Notes under the pieces: generated by a model | Seen by the model: only the letters and a program-made list of their open reading frames with translations | Told to the model about the DNA's origin: nothing | The model's database searches: none | Assembly (NCBI RefSeq): GCF_002934235.1 | Contig: NZ_PTIS01000006.1 | Span: forward strand, 59,120 to 123,119 | DNA from: Clostridium algidicarnis DSM 15099 | GTDB taxonomy: Bacteria > Bacillota > Clostridia > Clostridiales > Clostridiaceae | Length of the DNA: 64,000 nt | Reading direction: 5' to 3' | In this document: positions 27,750-35,989 of the stretch, one piece after another | Layout: every line of letters begins with the position of its first letter | How positions within the stretch are numbered: position 1 is the stretch's first letter | Position numbers and translations under genes: made by a program

Positions 27750-29738
27750 TTAATCCACAGAAATATCATATTTTTTGCACTTTAAAGATACAGTTCTGTG
27801 GGTAAGTCCTAGCGCTTTTCCTGCCTTATTAAAACTTTTATATTTTTTCATAGCAAGTTTTATTATTTCTTTTTCATATTCCTGAAAGTTTAAGATTTCC
27901 CCATTTGGAGTATTAATTAAAGCCGTTTCTTTTTCCATGTCTTTTTGAATATATATAGGGAAGTCTTCTTGTGTAATTATAACTCCTTCGCAAAGGTTTA
28001 TAGCTCTTTCAATTATATTTTCAAGTTCGCGAATATTGCCAGGCCAGTGATACTCTTGAAGCAAAGAAAGACCCTTTTTATTTACTTCAAGAACATTTTT
28101 ATCTAATTTCTTGTTGAGTTTTATGATAAAATGCTCAACTAAAGGTTCTATATCTTCTTTTCTTTCCCTAAGGGGAGGTAAGGTAATAGGAATAACATTA
28201 AGTCTATAAAATAAATCCTCTCTAAAGGTTTTATCTTTTATCATAGAAGATAGATCCTTATTAGTTGCAGCTATAACTCTAACATCAATTTTTTGTGGTG
28301 AAGTACCACCAAGGCTTTCGATTTCCATTTCTTGAAGAACTCTTAACAGTTTTGCTTGCATAGATAATAACATATCTCCTATTTCATCTAAAAATATAGT
28401 GCCCCCATCTGCAATAGCAAACTTACCAGGTTTATTTTTAATGGCACCTGTGAAGGCTCCTTTTTCATAACCAAAAAGTTCGCTTTCTAATAAATTTTCA
28501 GGAATGGCAGCACAGTTAACTTTAACAAAGGGTTTATTCTTTCTTTTGCTATTATTATGTATTGCTTTAGCTATAAGTTCTTTTCCTGTGCCACTTTCAC
28601 CAGTAATAAGTACAGTAGAAGTGCCCTGGGAAGCTTTTTCACAAACATCTAAAACCTTTGTGAAGTTTCTATTATATCCTATTATGTCGTCAAATGTAGA
28701 TTTTAAGCTAGTATGACGTGTTAGTTCCTCTTTATAATAGTCTAATTCTTTTTGAGACTGTTTAAGCTTATTCATTAAATCTTTTATATCTTCTACCCTT
28801 TTAGAGGTAGAGATGATGCCTTTAAATTCACCATCAATAAATATAGGTTCTACTGTAGATATTAAATTAATGCCTTCCTTTTTGTATATTATATCTTCTA
28901 TCTTTTCTTTTGAAGTAAGTACTTTCATCCTAATACCTTTAGGTGAGATATCCTTAATGTTTTTACCCAAAATAGAATTACTATTTAAGTTATAATTTTT
29001 AGCGTAAGATGGATTTACATAGCTTATATAACCATCTGCATCTACAAAACAAATCATATCATGAGAAGAGGCTAAAATCTTTTTAAACTTTTCATTAACT
29101 TCTTTCATGCTAGCAATTTCTGAAATGTCTTGAAAGACACCTATAGCACCAATAACCTTATTGTTAGAGAATATAGGACTTCTATTAACCATGGTTATAT
29201 GATTATTTATATGCTGGATTTTACCTAAATGTTTAATCTTTGATATAATGAGATTAGGAAGATCGGAGTTTGGAATTATATCTTTTACATCTTTACCTAA
29301 GACATCTTTGGAAGTTTTATCTATAATCTTTAAGGCATAGTCATTTATAGTTGTTATATTTGAATTTATATCTATTACTATTATACCTATTGGTATGTTC
29401 TCTATTATTTGTTCATTAGCTATATTAGTTTCTTCTAAAATTGCGTCTATGGCCTTCATATGTGGTGAAGTTCCTGGAAGTATATTAGTTATGAAAGCAC
29501 TAAGTTCATCCACAGCCTTTTTATTTTCAGAAGAAATAGTTATAGTTTCACCTTCTCTAATTTTTAAAGACAAAAGAGCAAGCATGCTTATAGCAATTGG
29601 ATCCTTTGCATAGTTAGTGCTTATATAAATTTTGCTTAAATGTTTTAAAATAAGCTCATCACATTTATTTATTAGCATAGCAGCCACTCTAGTATGAAGA
29701 CCGTTATGAATTTTTATAACAATATCTTTTGAAAACAT
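27750..29738 (-). CDS. HPr-PAS-PAS-AAA+ sigma-54 activator
   Basis: A 662-residue activator of sigma-54 RNA polymerase. Residues ~1-88 are an HPr-like domain: His15 and Arg17 stand in NGLHTRVAA at the same positions as phosphocarrier HPr, and a serine (residue 51) aligns with regulatory Ser46. Two PAS domains (~107-210 and ~215-315), a short coiled coil and an AAA+ domain follow, with Walker A GESGTGKE, the sigma-54 contact loop GAFTGA and Walker B TIFLDEIGD. The C-terminal Fis-type helix-turn-helix is SFNKAGKALGLTHRTVS. GGAGGT precedes the ATG. The gene is divergent from ptsI, whose promoter is of sigma-54 type. Control by phosphoryl transfer from Enzyme I is inferred. Confidence 0.93.
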   Translation of the reverse strand: MFSKDIVIKIHNGLHTRVAAMLINKCDELILKHLSKIYISTNYAKDPIAISMLALLSLKIREGETITISSENKKAVDELSAFITNILPGTSPHMKAIDAILEETNIANEQIIENIPIGIIVIDINSNITTINDYALKIIDKTSKDVLGKDVKDIIPNSDLPNLIISKIKHLGKIQHINNHITMVNRSPIFSNNKVIGAIGVFQDISEIASMKEVNEKFKKILASSHDMICFVDADGYISYVNPSYAKNYNLNSNSILGKNIKDISPKGIRMKVLTSKEKIEDIIYKKEGINLISTVEPIFIDGEFKGIISTSKRVEDIKDLMNKLKQSQKELDYYKEELTRHTSLKSTFDDIIGYNRNFTKVLDVCEKASQGTSTVLITGESGTGKELIAKAIHNNSKRKNKPFVKVNCAAIPENLLESELFGYEKGAFTGAIKNKPGKFAIADGGTIFLDEIGDMLLSMQAKLLRVLQEMEIESLGGTSPQKIDVRVIAATNKDLSSMIKDKTFREDLFYRLNVIPITLPPLRERKEDIEPLVEHFIIKLNKKLDKNVLEVNKKGLSLLQEYHWPGNIRELENIIERAINLCEGVIITQEDFPIYIQKDMEKETALINTPNGEILNFQEYEKEIIKLAMKKYKSFNKAGKALGLTHRTVSLKCKKYDISVD

Positions 29739-29775
29739 CTTTAACCTCCTAAAATAGTATTAATATAAATAAGCA

Positions 29776-29823
29776 TTGATAAAAAGTATCAACAAATTTA
29801 ACAAAACTGATACTTTTTATCAA
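29776..29823. promoter_or_regulatory. paired activator-binding dyads
   Basis: TTGATA-AAAAG-TATCAA (29776-29792) and CTGATA-CTTTT-TATCAA (29807-29823) are two copies of the same dyad, and the pair also forms a larger inverted repeat. Their centres are 31 bases apart, about three helical turns. They lie just upstream of the regulator gene and about 490 bases before the ptsI sigma-54 promoter. They are likely enhancer sites of the regulator, and a minus-strand TTGATA inside one may serve as its -35. Confidence 0.65.
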
Positions 29824-29992
29824 CACTATCATACTACACAGATAAATATAAATCTATATAAATAGAAGTATCTTACAAAAACAAAGATGTAAAGGTTTTA
29901 AAATCCATAAATATAAAAATATATTATGTATACATGTTTTCCCACACTTATATAAGGGTAATTTAGGGTAAAATATTATTAATAAATAAGGG

Positions 29993-30009
29993 TTGATAAA
30001 ATTTATCAG
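29993..30009. promoter_or_regulatory. third activator-binding dyad
   Basis: TTGATA-AAATT-TATCAG matches the two dyads at 29776-29823 in both half sites and in the five-base spacer. It lies about 280 bases upstream of the sigma-54 promoter, a usual enhancer distance. Confidence 0.6.
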
Positions 30010-30286
30010 CTTATTGTGATACCATGATGTATATAAGTTAAAAATTTTACTATAATAAATATTTACATGGATAATATGCAAATAAAAACAAAAGATTTAA
30101 TAGTTCTATTTTATATAATATAAATGTAGTTAGTAAAAGTATAACTGCAGTAATGTGTATAAAGTTTGATGGAGATAAGCTTAGATATGTTAAGTAATAT
30201 AAATAGTAGAATTTAAATTGGCTTAATTTTGAGACTTTCTTTTACACTACTTTAAAACGTATAAATATATAAAATTAGTAGGACAC
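30010..30286. other. AT-rich intergenic stretch
   Basis: Part of the 735-base gap between the sigma-54 regulator and ptsI. I see no gene or RNA here. It would form the DNA loop between enhancer dyads and the -24/-12 promoter. Confidence 0.4.
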
Positions 30287-30303
30287 TTGGCATGAATATT
30301 GCT
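30287..30303 (+). promoter_or_regulatory. sigma-54 promoter of ptsI
   Basis: TTGGCATG-AATA-TTGCT fits the -24/-12 consensus TGGCACG-N4-TTGCW with one change. GG (30289-30290) and GC (30301-30302) are separated by exactly 10 bases, as required. Transcription would begin near 30314, about 160 bases before the ptsI start. Confidence 0.82.
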
Positions 30304-30440
30304 TTATGTATTATAAGGTAGAATTGTGATAAAAGCTAATAAAATAGGATTCTGACAAAAGTTAATAACATGAAGAACTTTTTAAAATAAAGATAATACT
30401 ATTATTTAGATAACTTATACAAATGAAAGGTGGGTGAAAA

Positions 30441-30467
30441 TCCTGACTTTAATTATTTAAGTCAGGA
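30441..30467 (+). promoter_or_regulatory. hairpin covering the ptsI ribosome site
   Basis: TCCTGACTT (30441-30449) pairs perfectly with AAGTCAGGA (30459-30467), leaving a 9-base loop. The 3' arm contains most of the AGGAAG Shine-Dalgarno used by the ATG at 30474. An unpaired AGGTGGGTGA lies just upstream. Translation of ptsI may therefore be controlled by opening this stem. Confidence 0.55.
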
Positions 30468-30473
30468 AGAATT

Positions 30474-32090
30474 ATGAAAAAAGGTATAGCCGCTTCAAAA
30501 GGATACGCTATTGGATATGTGTCAATAAAAGAAAATGAAGAGATAATAATAATTAATGATAAGGTAAAGGATACTAAAGGTGAAATAGAAAGATTGGTAA
30601 AAGCTTTAGATCTGTCTAGAACCCAAATAGAAGAAGTTAAACAAAAGGCTTTTGAAAATATGGGAGAAGAAAAGGCTGCTGTTTTTGAAAGTCACATTAT
30701 GCTTTTAGAAGACCCTGAATTTGTAGGAGCTATTAAATTAGAAATTGAAGATAATAAAACTAATGCAGAAAAAGCTGTAAGTGTGGTATCAGGATCATTC
30801 TTAAGTATATTCGAAAAAATGGAAGATGAATATATGAAAGAAAGAGCTGCCGATATAAAAGATGTTTCTAATAGAATAATATTGAATCTTTTAGGAAAAG
30901 TTAAAGGCCTTGAAATTCAAGAAGAAAACACCATACTAGTTGCAGATGATTTAACACCATCAGATACAGCGCAATTAGACAAAGAAAAGGTAATTGCATT
31001 TTTAACTAATATTGGAGGAAGAACTTCTCATAGTGCTATAATGGCAAGAACTCTTGAAATTCCAGCGGTGGTTGGCATGAAGGATATAACTTCATTAGTT
31101 AAAAATAAGGACCTTGTAATAGTGGATGGTATTGAAGGAAATGTAATAATAAATCCAGATAAAGAAACTATTAAAATATATGAAGAAAAAGCTAAAAGTT
31201 ATAATAAAGAAGTAGAAGAATTAAAGAGACTTATAGAAGTTAAGACCTCTACAAAATCTGGTAAAAGAATAGATGTATCAGGAAACATAGGACAGCCAGA
31301 AGATGTAAATAAGGTTATAGAAAATGGAGCTGATGGAGTTGGGCTCTTTAGAACAGAATTTTTATATATGGATAAAGATAAATTCCCAACAGAAGAGGAA
31401 CAATTTGAATCTTATAAATATGTTCTAGAAAAGATGGAGGATAAACCTGTAGTTATAAGGACTCTAGACATTGGAGGAGATAAAAAGTTATCCTACCTTC
31501 CGTTACCAGAGGAAATGAATCCTTTCTTAGGATATAGGGCTATAAGATTATGTCTTGATAGAGTGGACATATTTAAAGTACAACTAAGGGCACTACTTAG
31601 AGCTTCTGTATTTGGAAACTTAAAAGTAATGTTTCCTATGATATCTTCTTTAAATGAATTTTTAAAGGCTAAAGAAATAGTAGAAGAATGTAAGAAAGAA
31701 TTAAAATCAGAGGATATAAAATATAGTGATAATATAGAGTGGGGCATTATGGTGGAAATACCAGCAGCCGCAATCTGTGCAAAGGAACTTGCAAAACATG
31801 TTGATTTTTTCTCTATAGGTACAAATGATCTTATTCAATATACCCTAGCAGCAGATAGAATGAGTGAAAAAGTATCATACCTTTACGATCCAATGCATCC
31901 AGCTGTATTAAGTCTAATAAAGATGACTATAGAAGGAGCTCATAGTGAGGGCAAATGGTGCGGGATGTGTGGGGAAATGGCAGGAGATATAGAAGCTATA
32001 CCTACATTAATAGAATATGGATTAGATGAATTTTCTATGAGTGCATCTTCAATATTAGGAGCTAAACAAATAATATTAGATCAGGAATAA
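30474..32090 (+). CDS. ptsI: PTS Enzyme I (PEP-protein phosphotransferase)
   Basis: Takes phosphate from phosphoenolpyruvate and passes it to the histidine of HPr-type domains. The 538-residue protein has the HPr-binding N-terminal part, the phosphohistidine domain (GGRTSHSAIMART, His186) and the PEP-binding barrel (GVGLFRTEFLYM, TLDIGGDKKL, FSIGTNDLIQYTLA, GMCGEMAGD). It is slightly shorter than the usual ~570 residues, but no key motif is missing. No ptsH or EII gene lies nearby. The only HPr-like domain in view is in the divergent sigma-54 activator, so the two probably work together. It may still serve the general PTS. Confidence 0.93.
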   Translation: MKKGIAASKGYAIGYVSIKENEEIIIINDKVKDTKGEIERLVKALDLSRTQIEEVKQKAFENMGEEKAAVFESHIMLLEDPEFVGAIKLEIEDNKTNAEKAVSVVSGSFLSIFEKMEDEYMKERAADIKDVSNRIILNLLGKVKGLEIQEENTILVADDLTPSDTAQLDKEKVIAFLTNIGGRTSHSAIMARTLEIPAVVGMKDITSLVKNKDLVIVDGIEGNVIINPDKETIKIYEEKAKSYNKEVEELKRLIEVKTSTKSGKRIDVSGNIGQPEDVNKVIENGADGVGLFRTEFLYMDKDKFPTEEEQFESYKYVLEKMEDKPVVIRTLDIGGDKKLSYLPLPEEMNPFLGYRAIRLCLDRVDIFKVQLRALLRASVFGNLKVMFPMISSLNEFLKAKEIVEECKKELKSEDIKYSDNIEWGIMVEIPAAAICAKELAKHVDFFSIGTNDLIQYTLAADRMSEKVSYLYDPMHPAVLSLIKMTIEGAHSEGKWCGMCGEMAGDIEAIPTLIEYGLDEFSMSASSILGAKQIILDQE

Positions 32091-32110
32091 AAAATGAATA
32101 TATATTTTTC

Positions 32111-32140
32111 AAAAATCACAGGATTAACCTGTGATTTTTT
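32111..32140 (+). terminator. rho-independent terminator after ptsI
   Basis: AAAAATCACAGG (32111-32122) pairs with CCTGTGATTTTT (32128-32139), with an A-tract on one side and a T-tract on the other. Confidence 0.9.
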
Positions 32141-32242
32141 GATATAATTTAAATTAGATGTAACTACACCTTAAAGCTTACGTATATATTATGAATAGGA
32201 ATAGATGCATCCATTATTACATGGATTAGGAGCGTGTTATTT

Positions 32243-32800
32243 TTGGATGAAGATTTAAAACTTGTAAAAGAAATTTTAGCAGGTAATATTGATAGTTTTA
32301 ATATAATGGTTAATAAATACCAATCAAACATAATTAAATTTGTATATGGAATGATAAAGGATAAAGAAGCAGCAGAAGATATAACTCAAGAAGTGTTTAT
32401 AACAATTTATAATAAGTTATATATGTATAATCCTCAATATAAATTTTCTAATTGGATTCTGCAAATAGCTAGGAATAAGTGTATAGACTATATAAGAAAA
32501 TATAAAAGAGTTTATGAAGCTAATATTGAAGATATTATAAGTGTTTCTTCAAAAGAGCCTTCACCAGAGGAAATATTAGAATTTAAAGAAGTAAAGGTTG
32601 TTGTAGAAAAATTTATTAATGGACTTTCAGATATAGATAGACAAATAATAATTTTAAGATATACTGAAAGCTTAACTTTTTTGGATATTTCCGAAATTAT
32701 GAATATGAGTGAATCAGCAGTAAAAAGGAGATACTATAAATGTAGAGATAAATTTAGAGCCTTTTTTATTGATAAGAGAGAAAACATAAAAGGGGTGTAG
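32243..32800 (+). CDS. ECF-type sigma factor
   Basis: A 185-residue extracytoplasmic-function sigma factor. Region 2 (FNIMVNKYQSNIIKFVYGMIKDKEAAEDITQE) and region 4 (LSDIDRQIIILRYTESLTFLDISEIMNMSESAVKRR) are both clear. I chose the TTG at 32243, ten bases after AGGAG. A GTG at 32234 lies too close to that site. The next gene encodes its likely membrane anti-sigma factor, eight bases downstream. Confidence 0.93.
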   Translation: MDEDLKLVKEILAGNIDSFNIMVNKYQSNIIKFVYGMIKDKEAAEDITQEVFITIYNKLYMYNPQYKFSNWILQIARNKCIDYIRKYKRVYEANIEDIISVSSKEPSPEEILEFKEVKVVVEKFINGLSDIDRQIIILRYTESLTFLDISEIMNMSESAVKRRYYKCRDKFRAFFIDKRENIKGV

Positions 32801-32807
32801 TATTTAT

Positions 32808-34241
32808 ATGAAGTGTGATGTTTTCAGAAAAAAGATTTATGATTATATAGAAGATAATTTACAAAATGATATGAAAATTTCTATGGAAGAACATATAAAT
32901 AAATGCCCTAATTGCAGGGATATCTATGAAAAGGAAATGGGAATAGAAAACACATTAAAAGATTCATTAGACATAAATACCACCATGTTTACTAATCTTA
33001 GAGGAGACATAGTTGCATCCATAGATAAAAGCAGATATTCTAAAAGCATTCCTAAAAAAATAAAATTCCACTTTTTTAGGAATTCTAAAAGATATATTAC
33101 CTTGGCAGTGTTTGCCTTTGTGTTTTTAATGTCTGCACCTTATTTAAATAGGAATATATTCAATAAAGATGAAAGCTTGAAGATGGCAATAGTAGATCCT
33201 AAAGAAGACTTGAATAAGGATTTGAAATTAAAAAGTGAGAACTTAGGTAATAAAGGTATGGATATAAGTAACGAAGAAAATAGAAGTTCCAAAGAAGATA
33301 GAAACACTGTAGTATTAGAGATAAATAAAGATGAATATAAGGCTATATCTAAAAGGTTGGCAGATGAAACTTATGATAAAAGTGAAATTATACCTTTGTT
33401 TACAAAGGAAACTATAAGTTATGATTATAAGCCACAAGATTCAACACCTTGGATTTCTTCTTTTAATATGGACACTTCCATTTGTATTGAAGGGAAAGGA
33501 AGTTACTATTTAAAAGATAAAAGTGGAAGCATAATAGTAAGAGATAATGCTAAAAATGAGGCGTGGAAGATATCTTTAGAAGGTAAAGAAAAAGATAAGA
33601 ATTACCCAATGTATTTAGAATGGGCAGATGATAAAAATATATTTGTAATAGTAGGTATAGAAAATCATGATATATCTCCTGGGGGTAACCTGTATTCAAT
33701 AAATTTAGATACTATGAAAGCTAGTTTAGTTTACAATCCAACAGCTAATAAAGAAAAGATTACTAGTGTAGAAAATAACAAAGATAGCTTAGAATTAAAA
33801 ACAATTTCCTTCAATGATGATTTAAAACAAGAATATCATGAAGAAAAAAGAACTATAAATTATAAAGAAGTAACAAACTCTAAAGAAAATTCTGTAACCT
33901 TATTATATGATTTTTCAAGGAATATAAATGAAGGAAATAAGGATGCAGCTTTAAACCTATTTGAAAAAAATTTCAAACAGGAATATAAAAATTATATTGG
34001 TGATATTAAGGACATAAATAAATTAAATATAAATAGAATAGTAGATGTAACAGATGCATCACTAGGTAAAAATAATAAATATGATTTTAAAGTCTATGGT
34101 GTAATGTCAGATTATGAAATAAATACTAGTGCAGATACAAAACTTAAAAGTTCAACTTACTACAATTATTTTGTCTTAATCAAACAAAAGACAGATAAAA
34201 ACTGGAGTATCCTGCAAATACTAACACCACCACAAAACTAG
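32808..34241 (+). CDS. membrane anti-sigma factor with zinc finger
   Basis: A 477-residue protein. Residues ~1-50 form a zinc-binding anti-sigma domain (EEHINKCPNC, the H-x3-C-x2-C motif). One membrane helix lies at about residues 95-113. The remaining ~360 residues are outside the cell, with a Lys/Glu/Asn-rich stretch, then a folded part of unknown family with a six-bladed-like middle (WADDKNIFVIVGIE). It should hold the preceding sigma factor at the membrane. The large outer domain is probably the sensor. Its signal is unknown. Confidence 0.85.
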   Translation: MKCDVFRKKIYDYIEDNLQNDMKISMEEHINKCPNCRDIYEKEMGIENTLKDSLDINTTMFTNLRGDIVASIDKSRYSKSIPKKIKFHFFRNSKRYITLAVFAFVFLMSAPYLNRNIFNKDESLKMAIVDPKEDLNKDLKLKSENLGNKGMDISNEENRSSKEDRNTVVLEINKDEYKAISKRLADETYDKSEIIPLFTKETISYDYKPQDSTPWISSFNMDTSICIEGKGSYYLKDKSGSIIVRDNAKNEAWKISLEGKEKDKNYPMYLEWADDKNIFVIVGIENHDISPGGNLYSINLDTMKASLVYNPTANKEKITSVENNKDSLELKTISFNDDLKQEYHEEKRTINYKEVTNSKENSVTLLYDFSRNINEGNKDAALNLFEKNFKQEYKNYIGDIKDINKLNINRIVDVTDASLGKNNKYDFKVYGVMSDYEINTSADTKLKSSTYYNYFVLIKQKTDKNWSILQILTPPQN

Positions 34242-34335
34242 GATATAAAATTATAATACTACATTGTAGGTGAAAATTAGTTACAAATATATTAAAGTTT
34301 TAACAAGCATAGTTTAGTTAATAGAATAAGGATAT

Positions 34336-34366
34336 AGCTACCTTTTAGCTTAAGGTAGCTTTTTTA
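34336..34366 (+). terminator. rho-independent terminator
   Basis: AGCTACCTT (34336-34344) pairs with AAGGTAGCT (34352-34360), followed by TTTTTATTTT. It ends the sigma/anti-sigma operon. Confidence 0.9.
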
Positions 34367-34471
34367 TTTTAAATTAACATTAATATATGATAGAAATCAT
34401 TGGTATAATTATATTTAATAGGACAAAGATTTTTATTTTATCTAAAAAAGTAGTTTTAAAACATTTACATA

Positions 34472-34572
34472 GTAATTATAATGAATTAAGGAAAACATAT
34501 ATATATAACAATTATAATGAATTAAAGAAAGCATATATACGGAAACTATAATGAATTAAGAAAAGATTAATA
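34472..34572. repeat. three ~35-bp tandem repeats
   Basis: ATAATGAATTAAG-like cores begin at 34478, 34514 and 34548, and each is followed by an AAAG or AAAAC and an ATAT stretch. The copies are 34-36 bases apart and sit in the 363-base gap before the TPR gene. Each contains a TATAAT. The remaining part of this gap holds only the terminator at 34336-34366. Confidence 0.6.
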
Positions 34573-34604
34573 ATTATTATAAGCATAGGGAAAAGGAGAA
34601 CTAC

Positions 34605-35930
34605 ATGGATAACACGTCAAAAAGAATATACTCAAAGGCAATGAAATTATACCAAGAGGGGAACATAGATAAGGCTTTAAAGCTTTGTGAAAAAGGAATA
34701 TCTGAGGATTTAAAAAATGCACCTATAATAAATCTTAAGGGATTATTATTTTACATAAAGGGTGATCTTAAGGGGGCTACTTCTCTTTGGAAGATAAATA
34801 AAGATGTAAGTAATGATTCTGTAGCTAAAAAATATCTAGAAGATTCTAATGGTGATAAAGAAAAAGAAAATTTATATAAGCAAGCTGTAAAGTATTTGAA
34901 AGAATTAAAATTACCAGAGGCTATGGAAATTTTAAATGTGTGTGAACAAAGTTCATTTAATAGCATAAATGTATATAATGCACTAGCTTTATTGTATATT
35001 AAAAAAGGTGAATATGAGAAAGCTAAGGAATATGTAGAGAAGGTCTTATTAATAGATAAAAAAAATAAGGTGGCTTTAGAAAATAAAAGAATGCTTAAAA
35101 AATTTGGAGTTTTAAAGTATAAATTTCCTTATGAAAAAGTTGCAGTTTTCACATTTTCTATAATTATTTTATTTGGGTTAGTATGGAGTATAAAAACTTA
35201 TATTTATCCTTTTGGAAAGATTAAAATAGGACAAGCATATTCCAGCTATCATAATAAAAAAGAAGCTAAAAAGCAAGAGAAAATTAAAGAGAATAAAAAA
35301 GATGATGAAAAAGAGAATGAAGCCTTAGAAATAGATAAAGAAATAGAAGCGGATAACATTGAAGATAAAGGTGAAGATACAAATGACACCAAGGAGGATG
35401 AAAAAACAGATGAAAATAAAAGTTTCCCTTATGAACAGTTTAAAACATCTTTAGATAACAAAGATTTTAATGAAATTTATAGCTTTGTGAAAGCGTGGAA
35501 CAATAAACCTTTAACTTTAAATGAAAAAAGTTTATTTGTAAAAGGAGAAGCCTTACTTATAGACCAGGGCGGAAAGTATTTTTATGAATTAGGAACTACA
35601 TATTTGGGAGAAGATAATAAAGAAGCCATAAATAACTTTTTAAAAGCTTATGATTATTCTAAAGAAAGTTATTTAAACCCTCACATAATATATTATTTAG
35701 GAACTCTATATGAAAAAGAAGGAAATGTAGAAGAAGCGGTAAAATATTATGATGAATATATAAATTTATATGAAGGACAGGGCTATGAAGATATAGTGTT
35801 ATATAATATGGCAATAATATATAAAGATACAGATAACAAAAAATCAAAAGAGTATGCTAAAAAGATAGAGGATATGTTCCAAAATTCTATATACAATAAT
35901 TCGAAGATCCAAGAAATACTTAAAAATTAA
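34605..35930 (+). CDS. TPR membrane protein
   Basis: A 441-residue protein with two or three tetratricopeptide repeats in the cytoplasmic N-terminal part (residues ~1-165: KAMKLYQEGNIDKALKLCEK, ALALLYIKKGEYEKAKEYV), one membrane helix at ~181-200, a very charged Lys/Glu/Asp linker (~215-280) and an outer domain with more TPRs (~330-440: YYLGTLYEKEGNVEEAVKYY). No enzyme motif. TPR and coil composition suggest a scaffold in the envelope. AAAAGGAG precedes the ATG. Confidence 0.75.
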   Translation: MDNTSKRIYSKAMKLYQEGNIDKALKLCEKGISEDLKNAPIINLKGLLFYIKGDLKGATSLWKINKDVSNDSVAKKYLEDSNGDKEKENLYKQAVKYLKELKLPEAMEILNVCEQSSFNSINVYNALALLYIKKGEYEKAKEYVEKVLLIDKKNKVALENKRMLKKFGVLKYKFPYEKVAVFTFSIIILFGLVWSIKTYIYPFGKIKIGQAYSSYHNKKEAKKQEKIKENKKDDEKENEALEIDKEIEADNIEDKGEDTNDTKEDEKTDENKSFPYEQFKTSLDNKDFNEIYSFVKAWNNKPLTLNEKSLFVKGEALLIDQGGKYFYELGTTYLGEDNKEAINNFLKAYDYSKESYLNPHIIYYLGTLYEKEGNVEEAVKYYDEYINLYEGQGYEDIVLYNMAIIYKDTDNKKSKEYAKKIEDMFQNSIYNNSKIQEILKN

Positions 35931-35989
35931 GGAAATGATTGGAAGTTAGGGAAGCGCTTAAAAATTAAAGAAAGGGTGTGTGATTTAAT

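Noticed and set aside
28504..28716. Plus-strand 70-codon frame inside the sigma-54 activator
   Set aside because: Shadow of the AAA+ domain on the opposite strand without start signals.
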